Below, one piece after another: positions 35,250-46,950 of a DNA stretch of 64,000 bases. The notes under the pieces are model-generated. The model worked only from the letters and a program-made list of their open reading frames with translations, was not told the DNA's origin and ran no database searches. The stretch spans positions 19,655,190 through 19,719,189 of the forward strand of contig CM068553.1 in NCBI GenBank assembly GCA_035048495.1, read 5' to 3'. Position numbers and translations under genes: made by a program. Origin of the DNA: Euptelea pleiosperma. Lineage: Eukaryota > Streptophyta > Magnoliopsida > Ranunculales > Eupteleaceae. Each line of letters starts with the position of its first letter. The first letter of the stretch is position 1.

Positions 35250-38200
35250 TTAGCTGACAATTCGGTCCAGGGAGTTGGAATGCGAGGCCCGTTGAAATAT
35301 AACCTTGTGGACCTGCGCTTCGAACTCTGTCCTGAGGTCAGCTTCGACCTTGATTTTCTCTGCTACTAGCTCCGCTTCAAACTCCTTTTGGAGTGTCAAC
35401 TCCTTCTTCTCGAGCTCCCGAATGATGCCCGAGAGATGATGCTTCTCGGCCATGACATCAACAAGGTCTTTGCATGCTTGCTCATTTTGAGCAAAAATCT
35501 CTTTCTCCTTCACCTTGAGAGCCTCCAGCTCGGTCTGGAGGGTAGTCTTCTTAGTCCTCAGCAGGTTAACTTCGTCGCTAAGCCGAGTGAACATCGTCGG
35601 AAAAGCATTCAGAGACTAAAAATGAAAGAAAAGTTAAAGCAAAGAAATTGACATTCATAACAGCCCAAGAGAACAAATACTAGAAATGCTCAGAGACATT
35701 ACCATGGCCATTCTGCGATAGTAATTGTCGATCACAAAGTCAAGAGAAGCCTTCTTGAACATTTTATCATCAGCAGGAATCCGACTGATGTCGCCGATTA
35801 TACGAGCAACGGCCCCATCCAAAATGACACTTTGGTTAATCTTGATTGGTTCGCCCTCTCTTGATTTGTAGACGGGTTGCCAGTCAGGTACCGGCTGGGT
35901 GGAACGAGTGTCAACCCAAGAGTCAACTAGACGAATGACAACACCCATATTAGGGACCCTCTAATGGTCCTTCGGCAGAGCAGATGAACCAATGGACTTG
36001 CCTGTCTCCTTTGGTGAGGCGGGCAGTCGAAGCGGCTGAGGAGACAACAAGGGCCGACTCTGGTCTAGTAGACCCCCCACAAACACCGACATCCTTGGGG
36101 TGCTTCGAATGCTCTTAGGAGAGTGCATCGCCTTTGCGCTTCTGAGACCCGGAACCCTTCTCGTATGGAGGGGAGGCGGAAACAATCGGGCTAGCAATGT
36201 TTAACTTGGCCATTTGTTGGGCATGAAGAAGATCCTGGGAGTATTGCTCCGAAAGAAGGGGCTCAGCAATAGGATTGTTTCGGTAAAAGTAACCGAGAGA
36301 CTCACCAAGTAAGAATACTCAGCTGGTAATGGACGGTAAGATGGACGATGAGGTGAGTCAGGTGAGGAAGATGAGACAGTATCCGAGTCTAAAGCTACAG
36401 CAATAATATTTTGAGATGGATGTACCTTGGTTACGTCTTTGGGGCCGCGAGAATCAACTGGAGTATCGAAATACCCCGGCGAGTAGTCGGCCTAAGGAGA
36501 AGCTTGGGGGACTGGAGAATATATCCGCTTCTTGAGACAGTTGTACTCATCCTTCCGCCTCCAGGGCTTGAGCCTCTAGTAGAAATTGCATCTTCTCGGC
36601 CTTAGTTAGAAGTCGGATGGTCAGTTTGGAGTCGGGCACACGCTCCAAGAGCTCTTTTGCCGAAGGCAGCTCATCTTCAAAGTAGTAGCCCTACTCATCA
36701 AGACTAACGAGGCATTGATATACGTCAGACAGAAACGTCCGAAGAGCGATGCAAAGGAGGAGGATTGCTTTAGGAAGTCCCCGAAAAGAACTATTGGTAT
36801 GCACTGTAAGAAGGCAAGAATCAATTAGTTATAAATCTACACTCGGAAAGATAGAAGAGAGGTCCTGCGAGTACCTCGTGCCCTAAAGTTCCTATTGGCA
36901 AGTGGGGGCCCATAGTCGTCAGGTCTCTTTCCCATGCGCCCGAAACGAAAAGAGAAAAATGTTGCCATCCTTTATCACTATCTTGAATGGCTTCTAGAAT
37001 GGGGACTATCCCCGGACGAGTGGACAAAAGAAATATAACGGAGACCCGCAGGTCTCAAAATTGGCCCGTTTGGTATTCGAGACCACCTTGATATAGTGCT
37101 GACGATGGACATCGTCTAGGGTGATTCCTCGGCCCTTGTATGTTCGGATATGATTGAAGGAACAAAGAACACACCAAAAATTGTCGGAGATCTAACCAAG
37201 GGCTAATCTATAGAAATTTAAGAGTTTGTGGGCAAACAGAGTAAGAGGGAGAGGAAGGCTGACTTCAAGCTGGCCGACTATGATGCAGATGGTGTTTGGG
37301 GTGCACCACCATATAGTAAGAATAGCGAGTATGAAAATAGGGTATTTCCGTCGTTGAGAGAACGACCCTAACTTCAACAAGATTTGTAATTTTTATCCGA
37401 TTATCCTGCAAATTGACAGATTTGTATAGGGATTCGTGTCGGATGTCGATCCGCACTCGGGATTTGTCAGATTAGCACTGTAAGGAACATAAAATGATGG
37501 ATTTTTTTTTTATTGGAAAAGCATGGAGATAATGGCGAGGTGAGAGTGGTGAGAGATCGGGATTTTTAAAACATGCTTTTTCTTTTGAATCGATTGTCGC
37601 AAACCACACATTAATTAGAAAGAAACAATAGATGCAAATAACTCCAAACACATTTTATTCATTAATCAAAACGAGAAATACAACTTATTCAAAGAACCAT
37701 ATACTAACCCTAACTTGTAAGCAATAACAAATCTAGAGAGAGAAAATGGGAAAATATACTTTTTAGAGAGAGAAATAGAAGAACAACTAGAGAGAGAAAA
37801 GGGAGACAAGGTGAGAGAAATATCCTAGTGACTTACCATAGGCTTGTTTGACCATGAAGGATGAATGGAGGCTGATGATGGAATCAGCAATGGAGTTGGC
37901 CAAGTGAAGAGGCTGGCTTCAATGAACACTTGGGCTGTTCAAGATGGGGTCTGCTTGCGTGGCAGCGATGAGGGCAGCAACTAGAAGTCCGAAGTTAATG
38001 GAGGCGCTGGGTTTTTTTTTGTGGAGGATGACTTGCTGGAGAAACATGATAGAATGCATAGCCAACAGGTGGTTTGTGTTGCAGGCATTGGAGAGAGGAG
38101 GGACATTTGCTGATTCTCCAACACGTTGCAGCGGTGAGTGGTGCTCCGGCGAGGTGTGCAGGCTACGCTAGCAGCAAAAAGAGATGGTATACCGGTCTTG

Positions 38201-38352
38201 TTAGCTAGTTTTGGAGAGGGAGAAGGGGATGAAACGATGGTGGCTGTTGGAAGAACAGCCACCGTCTATCCCAAGGGAAGATGGGCGGTTTAGGAGGAGA
38301 AGATGGAGAGATCGTGGAGAGTAGAGAGGAGTTGCAGGTGTGGCACGAACGG

Positions 38353-38376
38353 CCGGAGTTGCAGGCGCAACTCCGG
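38353..38376. repeat. CCGGAGTTGCAG palindrome (copy 5)
   Basis: CCGGAGTTGC and GCAACTCCGG around AGGC in the A copy at 37332-40092. Confidence 0.85.
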
Positions 38377-38774
38377 TGAGGGCGGTAGTGGAAGGTGAAC
38401 CCGCAACTTCGAGAGTAAAAGGAGAAGCCTGCTTGGAGGAGGAGATGGAGTTCACGTTGAAGGTGAACCCAGAAACAGAGATTGGATGGGACTGTACTAA
38501 GAGGGGCAGCAAAGATGCAAAACCGTTGAAGACGAGGTGGTTGGACGTGGGAAGATTTTCAGAGCAGGCCGGACTGCAGCGACGGTAGTGGTGTGTGGTT
38601 GGCGGTTTGAGGAGTTGCACACGGTGGTGGAAATGGGCAGTAGTCCAAAGAGGGTGCTGGGCGGAGATGAGAGGAGCTCACGGATTGAAGAGGGTGGAGG
38701 CAGGCGGTGGTTGACGGACTGGTTCAGGCGGTGAAGGAGTGATAGAAGACGTGCTGCACACAGCAGCAAAGAGG

Positions 38775-38784
38775 AGGAAGCAGA

Positions 38785-38850
<66 letters not shown>

Positions 38851-38862
38851 AGAGGAAGAAGC
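38775..38862. repeat. (GAA)n / (GGAA) simple repeat
   Basis: A GAAGAAGAAG run with GAGGAA variants. It generates a spurious Lys-rich frame. Confidence 0.9.
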
Positions 38863-38874
38863 CTTACCAGACGG

Positions 38875-38896
38875 CCGGAGTTGCAGGCAACTCCGG
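38875..38896. repeat. CCGGAGTTGCAG palindrome (copy 6)
   Basis: CCGGAGTTGC and GCAACTCCGG separated by AG, 500 bp from copy 5 in the same element. Confidence 0.85.
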
Positions 38897-39576
38897 CGAA
38901 GACATGAAGAAGACGAAGAAGAGGAGAAAGAGAAAGAAGAAAAAGAAGGAGAGGAAGCGCCGAAAACGTCGGGGAAGTTTTGGGCGAAGGAGAGGAAGAG
39001 ATTGGAGGGGGATTAGGGTTCGAACGAACCCCTATCCTTCTCCTTTTAAAGCTTCCCTATTTCCTTTAATGGAAATAGGGGATTTTTGAAAATAAAAAAA
39101 TAAGAAAAATAATTTTTTTTTTTTTTTTAAAGTAAAAACCTACTTTTCTATGGGGAATCTCCCCAATTAGTGGATTTCCCATTTAATTAAAATTATTTTG
39201 AAATTCGCGGGGTCCACTAACTGGTCGGATAGCGGGTCGATGAAGATGGGCCCGGCTATTGGCCCACATGGATTGATGATGTCCATCGTCTCACAAGATG
39301 ATGTGACAGACAGTCTGATGGCGATCGGATGGATGGTGACTTGATTGGGACTCAGATTGGTAGATCGACGGATCTAGAGAGATCCAACGGTCCGATTGAA
39401 GATCCAACGGTCCGATGGAAGATCTAACGGTCGGAAAGCTAAGGGAGATGAGATAGAGCCGATGGGTAGGAGTTTTGGGGTTAGGTCAGTAGATTCGAGG
39501 ACCGAGAGATGAAGAGAGAGAGAGAATAAGGAGAGATGAGAGAGAAAGTATCAGAAAATAGAGAGAAAAGCACTGG

Positions 39577-39642
39577 CGGAGGGTCTAGAACCCTGGTCTT
39601 CACTGTGACCATCCTCACGCTTCTCCAGTAGAGTCGACCATC
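39577..39642 (-). other. tRNA-like block of family A
   Basis: Minus strand: GTCGACTCTACTGG plus AGAAGC, then GGTTCTAGACC. A-box about 456 bp from the element's 5' end. Confidence 0.5.
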
Positions 39643-40700
39643 ATTCTTTGCTGACTCATGTGGCTTAAAACGCTTTGGTCCATCTCTTGGTCATTGGCTC
39701 TCCTACTCTCTTCGTTCTTTGGGCCGGCTTTTTGGTCATCTTATTCAGCCCATATTTGGCCCATATCTTCTAGTCATAGCATGTGGGCTTGTTAAGCTTT
39801 GATAATGGGCTTTCATGATCAATTTGGGCCCACAAGTCTCAAGAATCGTCCCATCGGGGTTTCCTGCGACAGAAGAAGCGCGTAATGAGACTTTATCAGA
39901 ACGGCTTAATATTTAGACTTCCGAAAATGTGTTTAATGCATGCAAATATACCATTTCGTCCAGAAAAGTGTGTTCTACGCAACAGAAGAGACTCTTACGT
40001 AGAAAAGTAGGTAAATAGAGTATTTTACGTAGGAGAATGCAATAACGCTAAAAGGATAATTGCTTAAAATAAGCACTTTTGAGCGAATATCAGAGTACAA
40101 GAAGGGACATAACGGAGAGTTATATCCCCTAGAATTTTATAGCTATCCCTGACTATGTCCAAGTCGGGACAACTCTAAGACTCCACGTCGAAGTCCAGTA
40201 GAGACTGGCTCTCAGAATGAGAAGAGGCGGGGGAGGATGACATGGTTATAATTAAATTTACTAAGTTGAAAAATAAAGTACGTACCTCAGAAAATAAGAT
40301 ATCCGACTGAAAAGATAATGGAGTCGAGTTGTTCAAGTATGGCAGCCGAGAAAGCAGAGTATGGTAACCGAAAAAGTCGAGTATGCCGAGATCAAGAAGA
40401 AATTAAAAATGCCAGAAGAATTTACAATAGATGGAAGTCAGAAATGAACAAGGGAAACCTATTTATACTATGTGGGTAATCATGTTTTCCAACCATACAT
40501 GCGGATATCGAGGCGACGTTTGCAGAATCGTCCGTACGAGCCAATGCAAAGATGACACGTGGTGCCAACATTTAATGCTACTTCAAATCAAAGAGACATC
40601 ATCGAAATAAGGAACGCCAACGAAAGGAGATCAGGACACGTAGACGACCTTCTCGGGATTCGTGTAGTTGGCTCACAATCGGACATAACACAAACCCCAA

Positions 40701-40711
40701 GAGGGGGCAAT
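40701..40711 (+). promoter_or_regulatory. Polypurine tract, gypsy element
   Basis: GAGGGGGCAAT precedes TGTAAGGGGTATTTTTTGAC, the start of the gypsy 3' LTR. Confidence 0.65.
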
Positions 40712-40845
40712 TGTAAGGGGTATTTTTTGACCAGTACACAGATTCTTGTAATGACAACACGTGTCCCCCACCAACATAATCGAGTGGTCAACTTGTGCTA
40801 ATAAAGATTTGGCCGACTGGTTCTGATAAACGTTTTGTCGACTTG
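40712..40845 (+). mobile_element. Gypsy 3' LTR, first 134 bp
   Basis: Starts TGTAAGGGG after the purine tract and is cut at 40845 by the 5' LTR of family D. Confidence 0.65.
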
Positions 40846-42508
40846 TGTAAGGAATATTTTCATATTCAATTTGGCAAAGATTCCGTTTGACATAAAACAT
40901 TCTTGTAACCGTTCCTACGAGTACTAATATAGTGTGGAGATGTCGTGGTACGCATACTTCACCAACTACGTAAAGACTAAAAGAGAGACAGCAAGAATTA
41001 GACGGTTGACGACAGGAGTTATCTGAGTAACTGTCGATTTGTCAGTTAATGATCTCGTACGCTCGATTAGGAAGGTAAGTGACTTAGTGGCCATAGGAGT
41101 TGGTTAAAATGAATAAAATATAATGGTCAAACTTAGTCATTGGACTGACCCGAGTCTAAGTCAATAAAATTGACTAATGGGATAGTCCAATCCATTGGAC
41201 AATTATCCCCAATCGATTAGACATAGAAGACTCTGTGTAATCGATTGGAAGCTACGAGGCATAAACTTATCTGAGTCAAATCGATTGGAGACTCTGTGAA
41301 ATCGATTGGAGTTTTTGGGACATAAACTTATCTGAGTCAAATCGATTGGAGACTCTATGAAATTTATTGGAGTCTTCGAGACATAAACTTATCTAAGTCA
41401 AATCGATTGGAGACTCTGTGAAATCGATTGGAGCCTTTGGTACAGAAAGTTATTTGAGTCAAATCGATTGGAGAACTATGTGTAATCGATTGGTGCCTTC
41501 AGAACTAAAATCTTATTGAGCCCAATCGATTGGACATGGCCCAATCGAGTGGACCTAGTATACAATCGATTGGACCATGCACAGAATTGGTCATTCTCAG
41601 ATCCGAAATTCATGGTTCCATTATCCCACATTCTGCACGACTCAGGGTCTTGGAATTCTATAAATACAACCCTTCTATGCCTTCTTTAAACACACACAAA
41701 GACACAGAGTGACTCAATCTTCAAGAGAGAAAAGAAAATGTTATATTTATTAGAGTGTCCATTCAAAGAGCAAGATGCTTATTTTTCATTCACATCTTGT
41801 GAGCTTGTTCTCTTCTTGATCAAAGCCAAGAGCTTGATCTTTTCCTCAGTTTAGGTCTTCCACTTCTATATTCGACCTAGTAGCCTGAGTATACTAGTGT
41901 GACTCAACATCATTTGAGCAACTTAGGGTTCAGGGTGTATTGAATCCTTCACCTTCTGCAAAGGCGGGAGTGTTGAGAATTAAGATCGGAGGAGCCGATC
42001 GTCGGTAGGTTTGGGGTGTACCAAACTGAACAAGCGGACAAGGCTTCTTGACTGGAAGGGCACGCGTGGATTCGTAGCGTTGATTCAGAGGACGTGGACG
42101 CATCGACAGTAGGCCTTGGCTAAGGATGAAAGCTGTATTTGCAATGGTGTTACGTAGGTAACCTTTGTTTCGTTTAACTTTTCAGTTAGTGAGACTTTCC
42201 GTCTGGACGTGGTCCCGTGGTTTTTCCTTGGCTATGGTTTCTACGTAAAAATCTCTTGTCTAGTGTGATTATTTATTTGTATTCTGCAATCTATTCTGAT
42301 TAGATCAAACGACGAAAAGAAAATATACCACGGAGGTATATTCGATTTTAGTCGGTTGTGATAATCTTTTATCAAATAATTAATGCATATAATTTTATTC
42401 CCTTACCATCATCCAGTAAAACCATGTAGGTATAAATAATTTTAAATACCTAATCAACCCCCCCTTCTAGGTATATTGAGTTAAAGAGAACGGACCGGTG
42501 AAATTTCA
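40846..42508 (+). repeat. 5' LTR of family D
   Basis: Bounded by TGTAAGG and AATTTCA followed by the primer site. Its first ~920 bp match the 3' LTR at 45565-45771 plus 48275-48961. It contains an array of ATCGATTGGAGACTCTGTG units and a CCCCCCCTTCTAGG run near the end. Confidence 0.9.
41200..41590. repeat. AATCGATTGG minisatellite in the D 5' LTR
   Basis: About ten AATCGATTGGA cores spaced roughly 30 or 60 bp apart, with conserved ACATAAACTTATCTGAGTC spacers. AATCGATT is itself palindromic. Confidence 0.85.
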
Positions 42509-42526
42509 ATTGGTATTAGAGCGGGT
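42509..42526 (+). promoter_or_regulatory. Primer-binding site, family D
   Basis: ATTGGTATTAGAGCGGGT follows the LTR end TTTCA; a tRNA-iMet type site. Confidence 0.8.
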
Positions 42527-42596
42527 TATTCTATAAAAGATTTAATCACTTGAATTTAGATTCTTGCAAAACCAGTTCATTCTTTTCATTTATAAA

Positions 42597-43575
42597 GATG
42601 CCTAAAGAAGGGTTCACTGTCAATAACCGTAGTGACTCAGATAGTGAAGATCAAGGTGATCTTTATACTGCTTATCAAAAGCTATATAAAGAAAGCTTTA
42701 GACTTACCAAAGCAAATAAGAAATTTACTAATAGAGTTGAATTTCTTGACTCTGAAAATTCTGCTTGCAAACTAGACAATAATGAATTATCTGTGCTAGT
42801 TGGTAAACTTAGGGAAGAAAAAAAATCTTTACAAGAAAGAAACAAGTTCTTGGAATACGAGTTCCAAACTTGTATAGATGCTAAAAGTTTTTTGAAAGTG
42901 AGCATGAAAAATATAAAACTATTTTTAGACAGCATGAAGAAGAGAAAGCTAGCCTCCAAGACAAAGTTAAATTTCTTAAAACTGATTACCAGAAATGTTT
43001 GGAGAAGAGGAAGTCACTTGAACTTGATCCAGTTCAACTGAAAAATGACTTGCCGTATATTTCTCAAAGCACTGAGAAATTAAATGAGATTCTAAGTGTG
43101 GGACAAAGATGTGGAGACAAGCGGAGACTTGGATATGTTAATAATGTTAATACCCCATTGTCTTCAGGAACTGAATTTGTAAAAGCCAAAGTTTCTCCCA
43201 CACCACAGGTTGATCAACCTAGACCTAGACCAGTTATGCATACGCCTGCTTGTAATTACTGTACGTAGCGGTAGAGGTCACCTGAGCAAGAATTGCTTTC
43301 AAAAGAAGAGAGATACCATGGTTCCTCCCAAGAGAAAATCATATGGGAACCAAGGAGATCTACTCCATAAAATGGTAGTCTTGCATCAAAAGTCTGATGC
43401 CTTGAGTAGAGAGATTGCTAACCTTATGAAACTCAAGGGCACCCAAACTCAAAGGGCTCAGAATAAGAGGACAAATAAAAAGAAAAATATCGATCATCCT
43501 TCACCGTCTAAACAAATGGCAAAGAAAAAGAATCCTCCTACAAGGTATAAGACCATATGGGTGAGAAAAGAATGA
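42597..43575 (+). pseudogene. Family D Gag pseudogene (coiled coil + zinc knuckle)
   Basis: Starts MPKEGFTVNNRSDSDSEDQG, then a long coiled coil (YQKLYKESFRLTKANKK, ERNKFLEYEFQTCIDAKSF). After a frameshift near 42895 it continues with KRKSLELDPVQL, RRLGYVNNVN and a frame-broken CCHC knuckle (CNYC, then GHLSKNCF) at about 43252-43300, ending in a basic tail. The UBN2 domain present in family C Gag is missing. Two or more frameshifts make it non-functional. Confidence 0.75.
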
Positions 43576-45550
43576 CTGATAAATCTAGATTCTATTTGGA
43601 ATGAATTCATTATGAAGTCTAATGGCACTTGTCACATCGATTGAATAATTGTGGCTCTTTACACTCTTCTCTATTTTATGATTGTATATATTTTATGAGT
43701 TGGGTGTGTAATTTTGTTTTTGTTTTTTTCTTTTTGATTTTGCTTCGTTTTGAAGAATAAAAGTTAAAATTTTTTTTAGAAAATCAAAAGATTGATTGTT
43801 TAAAAGAATGTTAAAATTATTATTTGATTATACGATTTTGATAAACAATAATTTTTTAATACATTTAAAGAACAATAACTTAACTATGTTAGTAAAATTT
43901 TGCTAATCTGTGTATTATATCCTTTAATTATTATGATTGGTCAATTTTTACTAGTGTGCATTAGAAGATTATTGAAACGGTATATCTCATATTATTCACA
44001 TGCACACTGATTATTACTGTGGAAATGGATTTGATAGAGGTGTGAGATTTTGTATTATTGGAATTAGGAATAAACCTCTACTGATTATAACTTCAAATTA
44101 GTAGTGTTCCTGCCTTCAGTTGATTTTGAAACTGTATTATAGTCGACTGTTAGCTTTCCAATGAGAGTTATTATTCTAAGGAAATAGCTACCTCCACAAA
44201 AATTAAAGTGAAAGCCATCTGTATGGCCCTATTTGAAATTGAAATCTGATTCTCATTGTTGCAGAAAAGGGCTACCTACATGGAGAGTGAAAGCTACTTA
44301 TACTCAAAGTGAATAAAAAGGGTGTAAAAGACAGCCAATTTGCTATAAAAATTCTTATCCATCAGCAAATACCCGTATACAAGAGAGTATGTGAGATCCC
44401 TTAATAACTTTAATGAAGATTTTATGATCGGATACAGGATACCTCCAAATTCCAATATTTATGAGAAATTATTGCTGAAATCTTATCCGGTACCACAGAT
44501 GGATTCAAATCACTTACACTTGATGATATTACTATTGATATTTGAATCTATGATTACTAGTGATTTGTGACTTGCGCCAATGTCTAAAAGAATTAATATT
44601 TCTGATGAAGCAAAAGATTGAACTACATGTTAGTTAATTCTCTTCAATAAGAATCAGTATTTAGTACTTGTCAAGATTAACTTCATGGATTGAATTCTAA
44701 CATTTTGGCATATTATCTTTTCTTGAGAAGTTTAAAAAATATTTTTTTGGCTTGAAAAGATTTATTTGGGGGTCCTGGAAAATGAGTCTATTGGTTTTTA
44801 AAATTTAAAATTTTTTTTCCCGGACCATGTATGATATCCAGTGTTATATGGAGTATCAGTTTACCATGATGGGCTTTAGACAACATCCACCAGCTCATGG
44901 CCCTGATCAGCATAATAGTACTGGTCCATCTACATAGACTCCCAGAAAGAGACATCTTGAGAGTTATCGGGTGTTTTTATTTTTGTTATAATTGTACACC
45001 GATAAACTCAGATTGTGTATGGTTATACTCTGCTTGTGTTACTTATGTGTTACGGGGTATATATACACTTGTTCCTCATGATGATATTCATTGAATGCTT
45101 GTGTTACTTATGTGTTACGGGGTATATATGCACTTGTTCCTCATGATGATATTCATTGCATACTTGTTATGTGCTTATATTTCTATACCTTTGTCAATCT
45201 ATGACAAAAGGGAGAGAGAAAATCATAGCGGTAAAAATAAGTTGATGCATGAGATAGGGGGAGAGAAATTTAGGGGGAGAAAAATTTGCTATTATTTTTT
45301 TTCCAATTTTTCTACTTGTGATGTGCATAATTAACTCACTGCGTTTTTAATGATTTATTGATTGCCGATGATATTACATGGTATATATTATTGGTAGAAT
45401 GTGCAAGGAATAGATCAAAAGCTATTACATTATATCTATTCGATTATCTCTAAGAGAGTGTGAGATAGTGAGTGAATCATGTAAGAGGGTGGGATTGTAT
45501 TTTTTATTTTTTACCTTCTATATGATTAAATGTTTTTTGTCACAGAATTG
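43576..45550 (+). other. Non-coding internal region of family D
   Basis: AT-rich. I see no pol motif in any frame. Contains the 65-bp duplication at 45031. Confidence 0.6.
45031..45160. repeat. Two 65-bp tandem copies
   Basis: TGCTTGTGTTACTTATGTG onward is repeated from 45031 and 45096, nearly identical, so the duplication is recent. Confidence 0.9.
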
Positions 45551-45551
45551 C

Positions 45552-45564
45552 CAAAGGAGGAGAT
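45552..45564 (+). promoter_or_regulatory. Polypurine tract, family D
   Basis: CAAAGGAGGAGAT directly before the 3' LTR start TGTAAGGAA. Confidence 0.75.
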
Positions 45565-46221
45565 TGTAAGGAATATTTTCATATTCAATTTGGCAAAGAT
45601 TCTGTTTGACATAAAAATATTCTTGTAACTGTTCTTACGAGTACTAGTGTAGTGTGGAGATATCAAGGTACACATACTTCGCCAACTACGTAAAGACTAA
45701 AAGACAAAGATAGCAATAATCAGATAGTTGACAACAAGAGTCATCTGAGTAACTGTCGATTTGTCAGTTAATGATATTCGCTCAAAAGTGCTTATTTTAA
45801 GCAATTATCCTTTTAGCGTTATCACACTCTCCTATGTTAAAATGCTCTATTTATCTACTTTTCTACGTAAGAGTCTCTTTTGTTGCATAGAACACATTTT
45901 TCTGGACAAAATAGTATATTTGCATGCATTAAACACATTTTCGGAAGTCTAGACATTGAGTCGTTCTGATAAAGTCTCATTACGCGCTTCTTCTGTCGCA
46001 GGAAACCCCGACGGGACAATTCTCGAGACTTGCGAGCCCACATCGATCAGGAAAGCCCATTATCAAAGCTTAAAGAGCCCACATGCTATGACTAGAAGAT
46101 ATGGACCAAATATGGGCTGAATAAGAGGACCAAAAAGTCAGCCCAAAGAACGAAGAGAGCAGGAGAGCCAATGACCAAGAGACGGACCAAAGCGTTTAAA
46201 GCCACATGAGTCAGCAAGGAA

Positions 46222-46289
46222 TGATAGTCTACTCTATTGGAGAAGCGTGAGGATGGTCACAGTGAAGACCAGGGTTCCAGACCCTCTGC
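46222..46289 (+). other. tRNA-like block of family A
   Basis: GTCTACTCTATTGG plus AGAAGC, then GGTTCCAGACC. A-box about 454 bp from the 5' end. Confidence 0.5.
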
Positions 46290-46834
46290 TAATACTTTTA
46301 TCTCCATTTTCTGATATTTTCTCTCTCATCTCTCCTTATTCTCTCTCTCTTCATCTCTCGGTCTGTGAATCTACTAACCTAACCCCAGAAATCCTGTCCA
46401 TCGGCTCTATCTCATCTCCCTTCGCTTTCTGACCGTTGAATCTTTAATCGGACCGTTGGATCTCTCTAGATCCGTCGATCTACCAATCTGGGTCCCAATC
46501 AAGTCACCATTCATCCGATCGCCATCAGATTGTCTATCACATCATCTTGTGAGATGATGGACATCATCAATCCATGTGGGCCAGTAGCCGGGCCCATCAT
46601 CATCGACCCGCTATCCGACCAGTTAGTGGACCCCGTGAATTTCAAAATAATTTTAATTAAATTTTAAAAAATGGGGGGTGCACTAAATGGGGACATTCCC
46701 CAAAGAAAAGAATGGTTCTTTGGAACCCTAATCCCCCTCCTTTCTACTCCTTTCTCTCCCCCTATCAATCCTACACGGATCCCTTCTTCCTTTCTTCTTA
46801 TTTTTTTTTTCTTCTTCTTCCTCTTCCATCTTCG

Positions 46835-46859
46835 CCGGAGTTGCAGGCAGCAACTCCGG
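46835..46859. repeat. CCGGAGTTGCAG palindrome (copy 7)
   Basis: CCGGAGTTGC and GCAACTCCGG around AGGCA, next to a TTC-rich tract. Confidence 0.85.
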
Positions 46860-46868
46860 CCATCAAGG

Positions 46869-46950
46869 TCTTCCTCCTCCTCCTCCTCCTCTTCTTCTTC
46901 TTCTTCTTCTTCTTCTTCTTCTCCTCTTCTCTTCTTCTTCTTCTTCATCC
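46869..46950. repeat. (TCC)n/(TTC)n simple repeat
   Basis: CTCCTCCTCC then TTCTTCTTC runs, giving spurious Ser/Phe/Leu/Glu frames. Confidence 0.9.

Larger units (their letters stand above)
37332..40092 (-). mobile_element. Family A element inside the antisense ORF, TSD GAGTA
   Basis: Left end TGAAAATAGGGTATTTCCG, right end TTTTGAGCGAATATCA. GAGTA occurs at 37327-37331 and 40093-40097, and the antisense reading frame continues across the insert. It carries two palindromes (38353, 38875), a (GAA)n tract at 38793-38862, GATCCAACGGTCCGAT repeats (39387-39430) and the tRNA-like block. 2761 bp. Confidence 0.9.
35250..40243 (-). pseudogene. Antisense ORF of Tat-type gypsy element (split by family A)
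   Basis: Read on the minus strand from ATG at 40243: MSSSPASSHSESQS, then RDSYKILGD near the family A insertion (37332-40092). It resumes below 37332 with WWCTPNTICIIVGQL, GRGITLDDVHRQHYI, VPILEAIQDSDKGWQHFSLFV and LPIGTLGHEVLAGPLFYLSE. It ends in a strong coiled coil (35594-35250: VNLLRTKKTTLQTELEALK onward). Stops and shifts break it throughout. It runs opposite to pol, between integrase and 3' LTR, as reported for Tat elements such as Grande and Retand. Its role is unknown. Confidence 0.7.
28814..40845 (+). mobile_element. Ty3/gypsy element, Tat type, 5'-truncated
   Basis: Plus-strand order: end of reverse transcriptase, RNase H, a second (archaeal-type) RNase H, integrase, a minisatellite, an antisense coiled-coil ORF, a polypurine tract (40701-40711) and the first 134 bp of a 3' LTR. 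The second RNase H and the antisense ORF between integrase and LTR are hallmarks of the Tat lineage. Two A copies interrupt it (29255-32180, 37332-40092). Its left side is cut by family C and its 3' LTR by family D. Confidence 0.85.

Noticed and set aside
38739..39089. 116-codon Lys/Glu-rich ORF
   Set aside because: It is a reading of the (GAA)n tract in a family A element.
41200..41590. CRISPR-like spaced repeats
   Set aside because: Plant LTR context; spacers repeat too and no cas genes exist.
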